From Capsicum annuum (taxonomy: Eukaryota > Streptophyta > Magnoliopsida > Solanales > Solanaceae): DNA of 64,000 nucleotides. Below, one piece after another: positions 22,936 to 34,263 of this stretch. Positions within the stretch are counted from its first letter, which is position 1, and each line of letters begins with the position of its first letter. The stretch is from the NCBI RefSeq assembly GCF_002878395.1, contig NC_061119.1, positions 19,829,830 through 19,893,829 of the forward strand. Reading direction: 5' to 3'. A program made the position numbers and the translations under genes. The notes below the pieces were generated by a model, which was given only the letters and a program-made list of their open reading frames with translations, was not told where the DNA came from and did no database searches.

Positions 22936-23221
22936 ACTCTAATTTGCAACCACTGCTCATACAATTGTTTAACATTTTCGATTCGACGATCCACAAAACT
23001 CTAGCTCTAACCCTATCACTCCGACATGCAGTGGTTGAAGCTATACAATATACATATATAAGCATAATGGTGATTACATACATAAGTACCGATCGAAGTA
23101 TTTTCAGTATTCCGGCACCGGATCCGACGAAGTATTGATCGGAAAATTAGAATTGTAATTTACCGGCGGGCGGCGACTGTACGGAAGAGAATAACCGGCG
23201 AAACCTATGAAAGTTGAAGAG

Positions 23222-23440
23222 GAGTAGTAGTATATATATGGTGGTGGGATGCACGATTGATGATGGTTGTGATTAAATGTGGACCGTCCACGTCGACATT
23301 GTTAGAATTGACGGTTTGGATTCGATAGATTGGAAAGAGGGGGACCGATATATTGAAGGGATGAGTAACAAGGAAGAATTGCCGTCAAGTGGAGTTGGAG
23401 GTCGTACAAGTGATACGAGATACTCCTTCCCTCTGTCAAT
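23222..23440. repeat. Promoter-proximal repeat related to the array at 42.6-49.4 kb
   Basis: The segment from AGTAGTAGTATATATATGGT through GATGCACGATTGATGATGG, GGACCGTCCACGTCGAC, TTGACGGTTTGGATTCGATA and GGGATGAGTAACAAGGAAGA to GGAGTTGGAGG follows the ~290 bp tandem repeats at 42.6-43.6 and 49.2 kb phrase by phrase. Here there is a single copy, immediately upstream of the TDBD gene. Confidence 0.85.
23231..23239 (-). promoter_or_regulatory. Likely TATA box of the TDBD gene
   Basis: TATATATA on the minus strand lies about 70 bp upstream of the proposed donor site at 23163, with GC-rich leader-like sequence between. The position fits a core promoter. The array copies at 42.9-43.5 kb keep a similar TATATATGATGGT. 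Confidence 0.5.
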
Positions 23441-23699
23441 ATTTGTACTCGTCATTCTTCAGGTTTAAGAAAAGACTTAAGTTATCAATAGATTTTTAAA
23501 TTTATTTGAAATTTCACTTGAATTTTCTCAACTCAGATTTGTATCTGTTAAATATTTAACTCATTCAATATTTGAATTATTTAAATATTTTTTTTATTAA
23601 TCAGCTAAAATATAAAATATATGTAACACACTTTCGTTGACGGATTAAACAGTGACATTTGGTAATAAATTTAAAAAATAATTAAATAATAAATTGTAA

Positions 23700-23700
<1 letters not shown>
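23441..23700. other. Upstream flank of the TDBD gene, nothing recognised
   Basis: AT-rich sequence between the promoter repeat and the first Helitron-like end. No gene or named element seen. Confidence 0.4.
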
Positions 23701-23734
<34 letters not shown>

Positions 23735-23810
23735 GATTTAAACTTTTTGCCCTTCATTAAAAATCTCTGCTACAGATACAATTATCTTTTCATTTATTTC
23801 CTTCAATTAT
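23701..23810 (+). mobile_element. (AT)n tract and Helitron-like 5' terminus
   Basis: An (AT)n run at about 23704-23730 is followed by AAAGTGATTTAAACTTTTTGC and CCTTCATTAAAAATCTCTGC. The same sequence, on the opposite strand, forms the 5' ends of the two Helitrons at 24574-28370. No hairpin and CTAG end on the plus strand can be paired with it nearby, so it is called only as a 5' end fragment. Confidence 0.55.
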
Positions 23811-24573
23811 TATTTTAGTATATTTATAATATTAACTAGACTCTTAAAGTATATAGGAGGAGATGTAATTAATGTTTTCATGTTGGTTGTTGCTCTCAAT
23901 TGTCGGCTTTTTAGTTTTGCAAAATTTCTTATTTTTGGTAAAATTAAGAGGTATGGTAATACTATAATACAAATAGTATAAATATATATATGCAATGCAA
24001 ATCTATTTTTGGCAAAATTCTTTCCTTATTTTTGATAAAATTCAGTAGTATTGTAATATAATACAAATAATATATATCTAATATAAATTATATAGGAGTT
24101 GTATGTGAATATACTTCTATAAAAAGGGTTTTTATGAAAAGTGGAAGTCTAGAAACTTCATCAACAATCCGGATATTATTGAGGTACTTTCTTCTAATTC
24201 GTTGTTCATTAATATTTTCTGATAAGTATTTTAGTTGTTTATCTACATGAATTTATGTTTATTTGAATATGACAAGGTGAATTTGGCAAAACTTTTTTGA
24301 GCGTAAAAAATCGTAAATTATTTAATGTCTATGAGATTTTAATGTTTTCTTCTAATTTTAATTTTAATTTAAGTAGTTTTCTGAAAATGAGAAGCTGATG
24401 AACTCTCTATCAAAAAACTTCACCAACAATCTCGATGTCATTGATGTACTTTCTTTTCATTTGTTGTTCATTATTGACTTAGTTTGAGTTTTGATGATTT
24501 ATTATTTTTTTTGTTGTGAATCTACAGGAAACTCAACTTCTTCTAAGCAAAAATTTGGTGTATAGATATAGTA
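23811..24573. other. AT-rich flank between Helitron ends
   Basis: Contains an imperfect direct repeat: AACTTCA(T/C)CAACAATC...GAGGTACTTTCTT near 24155-24195 recurs near 24415-24455. It may be the body of the Helitron whose 5' end is at 23.73 kb. No gene seen. Confidence 0.35.
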
Positions 24574-26307
24574 CTAGATTAGTGTACGTGCTTTGCACGT
24601 GTGTTTTACATTAATCAATAAAATATACACACGAATTAAGGATAATATTATTTAAAAGTAGTAATTATATTCACGTTATTATATTTATTTTTAATAATAT
24701 AAATAAATATTGTATCTCAAATATGTTACTGTATGTTGTATCTCATCTATTAACTTTTTATTTTTTTATTTTTGCAAATGAAAAGAATTCATTAATTAGA
24801 ATTTCATGCAAATTAAACTATAGTTTTCATGCAATATACATAGGACCTTTTTCCTACAATTCCGTTGATACTTTTCTTTTTCTCCGATTTCCCCCTTATT
24901 CTTTCGAATTTTTTGACCTTTTATTTTCTTTCTTTTAAATATTAGTATTTCTAATATGGTTCAAGAAAGATTTAAAAAGAAAAAATTATTCAATTTTAAA
25001 GTACTAATTATTATGAATCCTTATGTCTTACAAATAAGTTAAAATTTAATACACATAACTTTCATTAATTTCAAAATTTTATATTTTATTTGTACAAGCA
25101 TTATTATTCGAATTTTGACTTTAACGTAATTTTAAATAAATTGACAAGCATAACCCAACACGTATGAATTGGTAACACCATGAAATGCGAGTAGATAACT
25201 AATTACTTTTAAAGTACATTAATTAGTAAGAAAAGTACTATGAAAAGGTGAAAATATCTAAATTCTTGTGCATTTTCTTGTTGTTGTTAACCGTTATGAT
25301 GCTATATGCCCAATACAAAAATAGATTTTGAATGTAAAAAAGGGTGTAATGGAGCATGCATAATAGAAGAGGACTTTAATTAGGTGAAATAATATGAGAG
25401 ACCTTTGCATTTGTTTAGAATAGTCTTTTCATGTCAAAAGAAATAAAATTTTCTTACTAAGTATGGCTTCCAAGGACCTACGAATTATTATGAAAAAATA
25501 ACGTGAACATACACTTAATTTATCATATTTACACAAATTTTTACTCTTATAAATTAATTACAAAAATTTTAACTAATTATGTTTATTCGTCAGATGTATT
25601 GAAAGCTAATTATGTATCTCGATAGACTCAAATTCAAAAAAAACTATATCCGGAGCTAATTATGTATCTTTATAAAGGAAAAAAAAAATGTTCTTCTATA
25701 AAATACAATATGCGAGTATTTATGTTGAGATTACAAAATGTATCTTTATAAAGGAAAATTATAAAATTTTCTATACTTAAGCTCTAATCTGCTGAGATTT
25801 ATGTTGTTTGCCCAATTATTATTGAGTGGAAGAGGAAGAAAGCATACAATGAAATTTATATAAATTAAGAACTTCACTGTTCCTAATTGAATTTGAATTC
25901 TTTAGAACCAACTCATTAAAATTTGATTTAGTGACGACGGTGAAAGAATTCTAGTGGAATTGAGAGATTAAATCCTACGACGAACAAAATATTTAGAACT
26001 CTACATTAATTATTCCTAAACCTAATTTTGAGAAAAAGTGACGTCCATGAGTAACCAATCAACCGTTTCTTTTAAAAGGAAAAATAAAAATTCACGTATT
26101 CATATGTGGAAAGAAGTATGTATCCAAATCATAAACGAAAAAGGAGGCTAAAGGTAAAAAAAAAAAAAAATTAGCAATCCATTTTTTTTATAAAATTAAT
26201 TTGAGGAAAAAAAGGTGAAAAAACTATTTTACCTACTACAAAATGTTTTAATGAAGGGCAAAAAGTTCAACTCACTTTTATAAGGATTTTCACACTTTTA
26301 ATATATA
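24574..26307 (-). mobile_element. Non-autonomous Helitron, copy 2
   Basis: On the minus strand it starts TATATATTAAAAGTGTG near 26307 and ends ACGTGCAAAGCACGT (stem-loop), ACACTAAT, CTAG at 24577-24574, followed by T. A 3' hairpin about ten bases before CTAG, insertion before T and no target duplication are Helitron hallmarks. There is no Rep/helicase coding capacity. About 1.73 kb. Its 5' end abuts the 3' end of the neighbouring copy. Confidence 0.75.
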
Positions 26308-28362
26308 CTAGTTTAGTTTACGTGCTTTACACGTGTAACTTGCATCAGTAAATAAAATTATGTATAAAAAACTAAGAGAATTAAAAATAGCAATAATGCT
26401 AAAATGAATTTATGTATGTTCAAATGATATAAATAAATATTGTATAGCAAATATGCCATTGTCCACTGTATAAAATTAAAGATCATGCTTCATACAAATT
26501 GAGTATTGATTTTGTATAATTCATATATACTCTTTAATGCGATTAACTGGATGAAATAATGATTAAGGTAAAATTCTTATTAATTTAGGAGTAATAAAAT
26601 TATAATTTTTTACTTAGCTCAAATAAGAATTTTAATTGATTTTCAAGTCTTAAATCTAAAGATAATAATTAAATGATAAATATTTTAGAAAAATAGTATA
26701 TGACTATTTTGTGATTGTAGAAACTTTTATTGAAGGATAACTTTAACAGAAAAATTGTTAGAAATCAACAATCGATGATATATTAAATTTTATATCATTT
26801 AGATGATATAACGTATAGCAAAACAAAACAAAAAACAATCACTAAAGCATATTGTTTAAGATAAGAATGATATACCGGAGTTCATCATTTATTCACAATT
26901 GAAGCAATTACATATAATTAAATTTTAGAAGAGGATTCATATAAAATTAGAATGACTAACCAATTTCTCGTGATGGAATGTAGCGATACAAAGAATTTGA
27001 TAAAATTTGTAAATAAGTCAATGTTAAATCATTAATTATTATGTCATTATTATAAACAAAAAGCATAATAAAAAAACTTCTCAATTAGCAATTATCTATC
27101 AAAAATACATGATAACTTATTGCTTTCGACTTTCAGAACATACTAAAATCATAAAAGAAAACTTTTCAATTTGTATATGTTTATCAAAATACAAGATAAT
27201 CTATTCTTGTAAATATAAAAACATATTAAAATCTAACAAAAATGTACCTTAAACCACAAGCAAATTTATCTCTTCAATGGACCATACTATCAATATTTCA
27301 TAAACACACACAAAAAATTTTAATTAGCAATTGTCTATCAAGAATACGTTATAATTTATTTATTGTAAGCTTCAAGAACATATTAAAATTCTAGAAAACT
27401 TACTCCAACTTAATGACAATCAAATTTATCTATTTAATCATAGATACTATCAAGATTTTAAACATCACGAACATATTAAAATTTTAGAAAATTTACCTCA
27501 AATCACAAGCAATTTATCTCTTCAATTATAAGATACATCAAAAATTCACACAAAAAAGTAAATATCAAAAACATGCTAAAGCATTAGAAAACTCACCTCA
27601 CATCACAAGCGATTTTGTCCCTTCAATCATAAGATACATCGAGATTTCACAAAAAAAAAGAAAAAACTCCTTTCAATGAGCAATTGTTTATCAAGAATAC
27701 AAGATAATTTATTTATTATAAATTTCAAAAATATACTAAAAACTTACCTCAAATCACATGAAAATTTATATACATTAATAAGAAAATTATATATCTAAAC
27801 CCATTTTTTCTCTACATGTAGTAATTTTGGAGAAAAACATCTAAAGCTAAATAAAGAAAGATAACTATCATTAATTAATTAATTAATTAAAGAATCCTAA
27901 TGTTAAAGTGAATCAAAAGCTAAACAAAATTTCCTTAAAAGTACGCATGATAAGGGTTTTTTTCCCTTTTTTATGTTTTGTTTTGTTTTGCCTTAAAATT
28001 AAGCATGTTTAGGGTTTTTTCCTTTTTTTTGTTTTTTCTTTTTGGTCAACTTTCAACTTTTTTTCCTTTTATCTAGAGTATTATTTTTTGTTTTTGCTGT
28101 AAAACTGTGCATTTTATTATGCATGTTTTCCCCTTTATATTTTAGGACTTTTTTTTTAAAGTACACAAGAAAAAAAAATCTACCAATATTAATTTTCATA
28201 TATTTTTTTCTTACCATATATTGTAGGATTCATTTTAAATATTTAAATATAATAATATAATAATTAGAAAAATAAGTAAAAAGATAATTTTATCTATTAC
28301 AGAGATTTTTAATGAAGGGCAAAAAGTTTAAATTACTTTTCTACGGGTTTTCACACTTTTAA

Positions 28363-28370
<8 letters not shown>
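26308..28370 (-). mobile_element. Non-autonomous Helitron, copy 1
   Basis: On the minus strand it starts at TATATATTAAAAGTGTG near 28370, next to an (AT)n run, and ends ACGTGTAAAGCACGT, AAACTAAA, CTAG at 26311-26308, followed by T. The first ~100 bases and the last ~150 bases match copy 2 closely; the middle differs and carries internal repeats. No coding capacity is visible. Confidence 0.75.
27060..27770. repeat. Internal repeat array within Helitron copy 1
   Basis: Phrases recur at irregular spacing of about 100-200 bp: ATCAAGAATACAAGATAATTTA, CATATTAAAAT..TAGAAAA, TTACCTCAAATCACAAGCAA, TTTATCTCTTCAAT.ATAAGATAC. At least four partial units are present with variation. Confidence 0.65.

Positions 28371-28412
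<42 letters not shown>
28371..28412. repeat. (AT)n microsatellite
   Basis: About 42 bases of alternating A and T at the 5' terminus of Helitron copy 1. Confidence 0.9.
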
Positions 28413-28414
<2 letters not shown>

Positions 28415-28482
28415 AAGCTGTGTTAGCTTTTTGTTTGTTTATTAGAGTGAAGGTCCCCTTTTTAATTCCTGGTAAACATTTA

Positions 28483-29837
28483 GGGGTCGTTTGATAAAGT
28501 GTATAAGAATAATGTTAAATATGGGGTATTTGTAATGCTTGTATTATTAATGCAAGTATTAGTAATGCTAGTATTAGTTACACATACATTTATTTTTACA
28601 CATTGTTTGGTTTGATGTATTAAAGATAATATATATTTATATAAATTTTGTAAAAAAATGTATGTTTACCAAATTACCCTTTCCTTAAACCCACCCTTGT
28701 ACCATTTGTTTTCCAGAAATACATGGAACTGCAGCAGCTATACAGTAGAAAATTCATTTTTCCACTTCTTCTCTGAATTCAAAAATTCTAGAAATGAAAT
28801 TAATGAAATTGTGGCCGGAAAAAGGAAGAATTCGAAGGCATAGTTGACCAGAAAAACACAGCTAAACAGGTCAACTCTAAGCACAACATTAAGCCTATGT
28901 GGAGTGCCCAAAACCTATCAGAATCGAGTAATTGTAAGTTGAAGCCATAATCTCAGAAGCCAGAGTGTACAGAAAAATGAAATTGTGCAAGTACCATTGT
29001 GAGGTCCAAAGCAATCATCGAAATCTCAGCTTGAAAAAAACCTCAAAATTCAGTACAACAAATAACAAAAAGATTACACATTATTCAACCCATTGAACAC
29101 CTTTACCAGTAACACAAAACAGGAACTAAATTTAGATAAATCAGATATCTTCATCATCCCCTACAATCTTACATATCCGAAGGTCTTAACGAAAAACAAC
29201 AATCTTACATATCCGAAGGTCTTAACGAAAAACAACATACAAAGAGGCAGCAACCAGAACAAAAAGAGTGCTAAACCTAAATTTCATCGTTAAATTCATT
29301 GACTTTGAAAGATTGTGTGCCAAAATAGTTGTCAAACTCTAAATAGTGATTTTGATGTAAAATAAACTATACCTAAATTGTGAAATAGGGGTAGAAAAAA
29401 AGAAACAATGACCAAGAATATAGGTTTGATAGAATTACAACCTTATGAGAAAAGCAAATGCTGATTAGAGAGAAGCTAGAAGATACAGAGAACATAACCT
29501 TCTTTTTTCCAAGGTCCGAGTACTAAAACAGAGAGAAATTTTTATTATGGTGGAAAAGGAACAGAGAGCTTGATATGGTGGGAAAAGAAAGACGGGAAAA
29601 TAATTTGAGGGGTAATAACGTAATTTAATAAATTAATACATGTGTTAAAAGTGTTGCATTATTAATACATGAAAAATGGTGTGTATTATTAATACACACT
29701 TTAATACACAATACATTGTATAATTACTACAAGTATTATTTATGCATAGTAAAAATATGGTACCAAACAAGGTATTACTAATGCTCTTTAATTAATACAT
29801 GTATTAATTTTGCCAATACACTCTACCAAACGACCCC
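28483..29837. mobile_element. PIF/Harbinger-like element, 1,355 bp
   Basis: The left end GGGGTCGTTTGATAAAGTGT and the right end CACTCTACCAAACGACCCC are inverted repeats, flanked by TTA at 28480-28482 and 29838-29840, the 3 bp duplication of Harbinger/Tourist elements. The outer ~200 bp at each side is rich in (ATTAGTAATGCTTGT)-type motifs also found in the smaller relative at 29956-30421. The central ~900 bp has no counterpart in that relative. No transposase frame is recognised. Confidence 0.85.
29164..29235 (+). repeat. 36 bp tandem duplication
   Basis: CAATCTTACATATCCGAAGG plus TCTTAACGAAAAACAA is present twice without change, at 29164-29199 and 29200-29235, in the centre of the Harbinger-like element. 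Confidence 0.92.
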
Positions 29838-29955
29838 TTAATACTCTATGTTTTTGTTTGGATTGTCTTTTCGAATTTTATTCAATCATTATTTTTTTTC
29901 GCATCCATATGTACGTTCTTGTATTTAAAGTTTATTTAAGTTAACAAAAAACTTA

Positions 29956-30421
29956 GGGCTCGCTTGGTAGAGTGTATAAGAATAATGTAAAATATGGTGT
30001 ATTAGTAATGCTTGTATTAGCAATGCTTGTGTTAGTTATGCTTGCATTAGTTATATTTGTATTTTTCTTATGCAGTGTTTGGTTCGATGTATTAAAAATA
30101 ACATGAATTACATAATTTCTAAAAGAATTTTTTTGTTTTTACATAATACCCTCAATATATATAGGTTGGAAAGGATGTAAATTTTTTCTTAAGGGATAAT
30201 AGTGTCTTTAAGCATGTTAATACATGCATTAGAGCCATTGCATTACTAATGTCATAGATTTTGGGGTATTAGTAATACACACCTCAATACACAATAGAGT
30301 GTATAACTAATGCAAGCATTAGTTATACATAGGGTAGAAATATATACCAAACAAGATACTACTAATATACATTAAACTAATGCATGCATTAACTTTTCAA
30401 TGCACTCTACCAAACGATCCC
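29956..30421. mobile_element. Tourist-like MITE, 466 bp
   Basis: GGGCTCGCTTGGTAGAGTGT at the left and CACTCTACCAAACGATCCC at the right form terminal inverted repeats, with TTA at 29953-29955 and 30422-30424. It is a short, internally deleted relative of the adjacent 1,355 bp element. No coding capacity. Confidence 0.85.
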
Positions 30422-30424
30422 TTA

Positions 30425-30584
30425 AAGTTATAATGTTTAAGTTGTGTTTAAATATAGTAACAAAGATGATGTACACACTTTCATGATCATGATTGTACCG
30501 ACTCCATTAATAAGCAAAAGTTTTAAATGTTGCTTAAAATAAGTCTATATTGTCACTTACCAAATATAAGAAAAGGGATCGAAT
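30425..30584. other. Spacer between MITE and TRIM
   Basis: AT-rich; no feature recognised. Confidence 0.4.
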
Positions 30585-31767
30585 TGTTGGGTTCGAAATC
30601 GAGAGGGCATCATGTGGAAGCTATTAGTTGCAAACTATTGAGACGATAAATCAGACAAAAAGAAAAACATACTAAAAACATAATGATTATATAGTTTGGC
30701 CAATTGGCCTACATATAAAAACTTAATATAAAAGAAAACATAAAACTATTAGAGAGAAAATCTCCCCCTAAACAAAACTCTTTAAACGACTACATTGTGT
30801 TATGGTATGAGAAGGGGGGTCTTCTATTTATAGATGTCCAAACCTTTCCTCCAAGAAAGAGGTAGCCAAATATGGAAAAGAATTATATTTTTTTCTTTCA
30901 GGAAAAGTAAAAGTAATTATGGTAAATTTTATTTTCCTTCTAAGAAAAAATAAAACTTAAATATTGTAAGAAAATCAGGGCAAAAACCCTAACAAATCTC
31001 TCCTTTTGGACTTGATTTTCTTCACTTGATCCGTTTTCTCTTCATATCACGTGCATGAACTTCGTTTTTGATATAATCTTCATAACTGTTGCTTGCCATG
31101 GTTAAAAATAAGGTTTAAAATATCATGGTTAAAAATTGATTTAAAAGTAATATTTTATTTTTATTTTTAAAGATGCTGCAGCAGGAGTGCTGAAAATATG
31201 GTTGAAACTTGTTCTCCACATGTAGTTCGACAAAAATCTTCATTATCATCCAAATTGTTGCAGCTTGATTTTGAAACCGCTTTGAACCTGTTTAATCTCG
31301 TCTCACCACACCATTGGACTATTGAACCTGACTCTGATACCACTTGTTGGGTTCGAAATCAAGAGGGCGTCATGCGGAAGTTATTAGTTGCAAACTATTG
31401 AGACGATAAATCAGACAAAAAGAAAAACATACTAAAAACATGATGATTATATAGTTTGGCCAATTGGCTTATATATAAAAACCTAATATAAAAAAAACAT
31501 AAAATTATTAGAGAGAAAATCTCCCCCTAAATAAAACTCTTTAAACGACTACATTGTGGATGCTATTGTGTTATGGTATGAGAAGGGGGATCTTCTATTT
31601 ATAGATGTCCAAAACCTTTCCTCCAAGAAAGAGGTTAGCCAAATATGGAAAAGAATTATATTTTTTTCTTTCAGAAAAAGTAAAAGTAATTATGGTAACT
31701 TTTATTTTCCTTCTAAGAAAAATTAAAACTTCAATATAGTAAGAAAATTAGGGCAAAAACCCTAACA
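30585..31767 (-). mobile_element. TRIM (miniature LTR retrotransposon), complete
   Basis: Two direct repeats of 410 bp (30585-30994) and 423 bp (31345-31767), both TGTTGGGTTCGAAATC...AACCCTAACA, enclose only 350 bp. The element is flanked by CGAAT on both sides (30580-30584 and 31768-31772). Read on the minus strand, the right-hand repeat is the 5' LTR; TGGTATCAGAG (31342-31332), complementary to initiator-tRNA-Met, follows it after two bases, and a purine tract (CAAAAGGAGAGATT) precedes the left-hand LTR. There is no gag or pol, so mobility would depend on another element. The reading frame at 31198-31401 crosses LTR and interior and is not a gene. Confidence 0.93.
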
Positions 31768-31772
31768 CGAAT

Positions 31773-31849
31773 TACTACACCCGAAAGTAAAGAAATAATG
31801 TTGGTATTGATACACAACATTACAATCAATACACACACACACACACACG
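31773..31849. repeat. Spacer with (AC)n microsatellite
   Basis: About nine CA/AC units at 31830-31848 immediately precede the Helitron 5' end. Confidence 0.8.
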
Positions 31850-33661
31850 TATATATATAAAGGAGATCAATAGTGAATCCTATGTGGCATGCCTTAGAGG
31901 ACTCCAAAGCTATTTATTTTTTTTGTGTTTTTTTTTTTAATATTAATTAAGTTTTCTTCTATTTTAAATATTTATGTGTATAAAGAAAACTAAACCACTC
32001 TATCATTTATTCTATAAATATTATCATTCATTGCTCTATTAAAAAGAAAATACATTTAAGAGTATTAAAGTTTATTGAGGAATGCTAAAAATTTCTAACA
32101 ATTCTAAGCTGATTTCATGATGCAAATTTTATGGAAGAAGTCTAAAAGTTTTTTTTCTCTTTGTTGGTAGTAATAAAAGAAATTTTCTTTCACAACTCAT
32201 ACATTTTATGTATTATTAGGTTTGTAATTTTTGTTAGTTTGTCGTGTTTTTTTTTTTTCATCATTTATGTTTTCTTCTCATCAAACTAGCATGACTTGCT
32301 TGCAAAAGAAGATTCATGAGAGCATTAGCAATAATTCGGTATGAAAAGTGTTACAACATCAAGTACAAGATTATTCTGATAGAAATTAAAAAAGGTATAG
32401 TTCTTCAGTGTTTCAATTTGGCTGATATTTTTCATTTCTCGAGATTTAAGTTATGTAAACTTTAGTTAATATTGAGAAGAATTGCAACTTGTAATAGTTT
32501 TCATATAATTTTTTTTTAACTATCTTTCAATTTTATAATATTGAGTTACTTTAATCCGACTTAACTTTGCAAAATTAATTAATCTAACTCTCAATAAGTC
32601 AAAACATCACCTAATTTGGGATTAAGATGTCCCTTTTAATTCAACATGTTAAATTATAACATGGAAGGAATTTCATATAAGGGATATAAAAGTTTGATTA
32701 TATATGTAGCTAAATTCCTTTTTGCGGCATTGCTTACATATTTTTTGCTTTTACGCATTATTTTAATATATTTTTAAAATCTTAAAAATAAAAAAGCCAT
32801 TGGTAAGTTACAAACAAATGTTAGTTGAGAAGTCTAAAAGTAGAAGTCGAATTATCAATAGCGGTAAGTTGGATTTATACTACACATTTAGTTTTTTGTT
32901 TGAAATTCATCTTCTTCTTTTAAATTAACTCATTCTCTAATATTTTCACTCATTTGTAATATAGGAGAAGTACATAATATTTTTTTTTGTTGATACCCTT
33001 TCACTTGATCAGTCTCTACGATATGTATGCTGTATCTTTGACAAACACCAAAATTCAGGTATTTTTATATTAGTTGTATTTCTATTAAACGAGATATATT
33101 CTATATGATTCGAAAAAAAATGATGAACAAATTCTACTACAATCTAAAAAAAGCTTCCAAGTAATTATTATTTCTACCGATCTATTTTTTTTTTTTTTTG
33201 GTACCTTGACATATGAGTTTGCTTTTTGACTTGAAATCATTAGCTAAAAAATATTGATATTTATTTCGTACTATATAGTAGTTATAGTTATTGGGGGTAT
33301 CCAATCTTATAAATATTCCTTATTCACTGAGTTTTGTGATTTCATTTCTTTTTTGTTTCATGTTGAAGCGCTTAAAGAAAGATTCCCGACTAACAACATT
33401 CTAATCGATTCACAACTAACAAGATACTAATCTATTTTAATTTTTCTTCTCAAGTCCATGTATTCAGATTTCATGAACATCATATTCAGTACCAATGTAT
33501 TAAAAAGATATCATGAGAACTATAAAAAAAAGGATGGCAAGCATTAAACTAAATGTGGAGATTATTTATATTTTATTCATTTATTTCAAACCTTTTATTT
33601 TTCTTTAGTGAAATCTAAATATGGAATACTATTTTGCGCGAAGCGCGATCAAGTACACTAG
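31850..33661 (+). mobile_element. Non-autonomous Helitron
   Basis: It begins TATATATATAAAGGAGATC followed by CCTATGTGGCATGCCTTAGA, typical of plant Helitron 5' ends, and finishes with the stem-loop GCGCGAAGCGC, GATCAAGTACA, CTAG at 33658-33661, followed by T. About 1.8 kb, AT-rich inside, with no Rep/helicase frame. No target duplication, as expected. Confidence 0.75.
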
Positions 33662-33959
33662 TCTAATAATAAGGTAAAAGAATTTTGCAAGAAGTACAGT
33701 TCGTCAAAATTTTAGAAAGCTTTTAAGATTTCATATTTGCTATATCATATAATGTAAAAAAAAATAACTTAATTAATCAACTAGATATAAAATTACTAAA
33801 CTAGAAAATACATACACACACACATATAATATTTATTTATATAATTTAAATAGATATATTATTTTCTAACGTTAATATATTGCTACCTTCTAATTATATT
33901 GTTCATAATTCTTATGTATATTTTATTGAATGACGTGAGAGACACGTACACTAATCTAG
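33662..33959 (+). mobile_element. 3' terminus of another Helitron
   Basis: The segment ends CGTGAGAGACACG (stem-loop), TACACTAAT, CTAG at 33956-33959, then T. The last bases match the 3' end of the minus-strand Helitron at 24574. Its 5' end was not found; it may be a truncated copy left after the upstream Helitron inserted. Confidence 0.6.
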
Positions 33960-34263
33960 TATATATATATGTGTGTGTGTATTTCTTCACCGGATCATTC
34001 ATGAAGACACAGGGATCACCATAAGCAAAAAAAAAACTACACCAACAACAATGTGTATACCAAAATTCACCTTAAAAAATGCGATTTTTAATACATTCAC
34101 ATCCACTTAAACTGAATTAACCTTAGATTGACGTAATCGATCAAAAATCTCAACAAAAGCACACAAAAAAGAGAAGAAATCAGTTAAATTCACTTTTTCA
34201 ACCTTTAGAGAACGACTTTTCTCTACTGTGTTGTTCCGCCGAAAGTTGAAAATGATTGATCTA

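Larger units (their letters stand above)
20262..23205 (-). other. Inferred 5'UTR exon and ~2.9 kb leader intron of the TDBD gene
   Basis: On the minus strand a TATA motif near 23231-23239 is followed by a GC-rich, non-coding stretch (GTTTCGCCGG...GTCGCCGCCCGCCG) ending at a good donor, CCG/GTAAATTAC, at 23164/23163. The nearest acceptors before the ATG are TTGTTGTAG (about 20272) and TTTGCAG (about 20263). This gives a short 5'UTR exon of roughly 40 nt and a leader intron that contains the tandem repeats, solo LTR and MITE cluster listed below. No transcript evidence; inference only. Confidence 0.5.

Noticed and set aside
23701..28412. CRISPR-like array from the recurring phrases
   Set aside because: The repeats are AT-rich, irregularly spaced and imperfect, in plant Helitrons; there is no reason to expect CRISPR in a plant nuclear genome.
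31198..31401. A 67-residue reading frame
   Set aside because: It crosses the interior and LTR of the TRIM and contains the primer-binding site in reverse.
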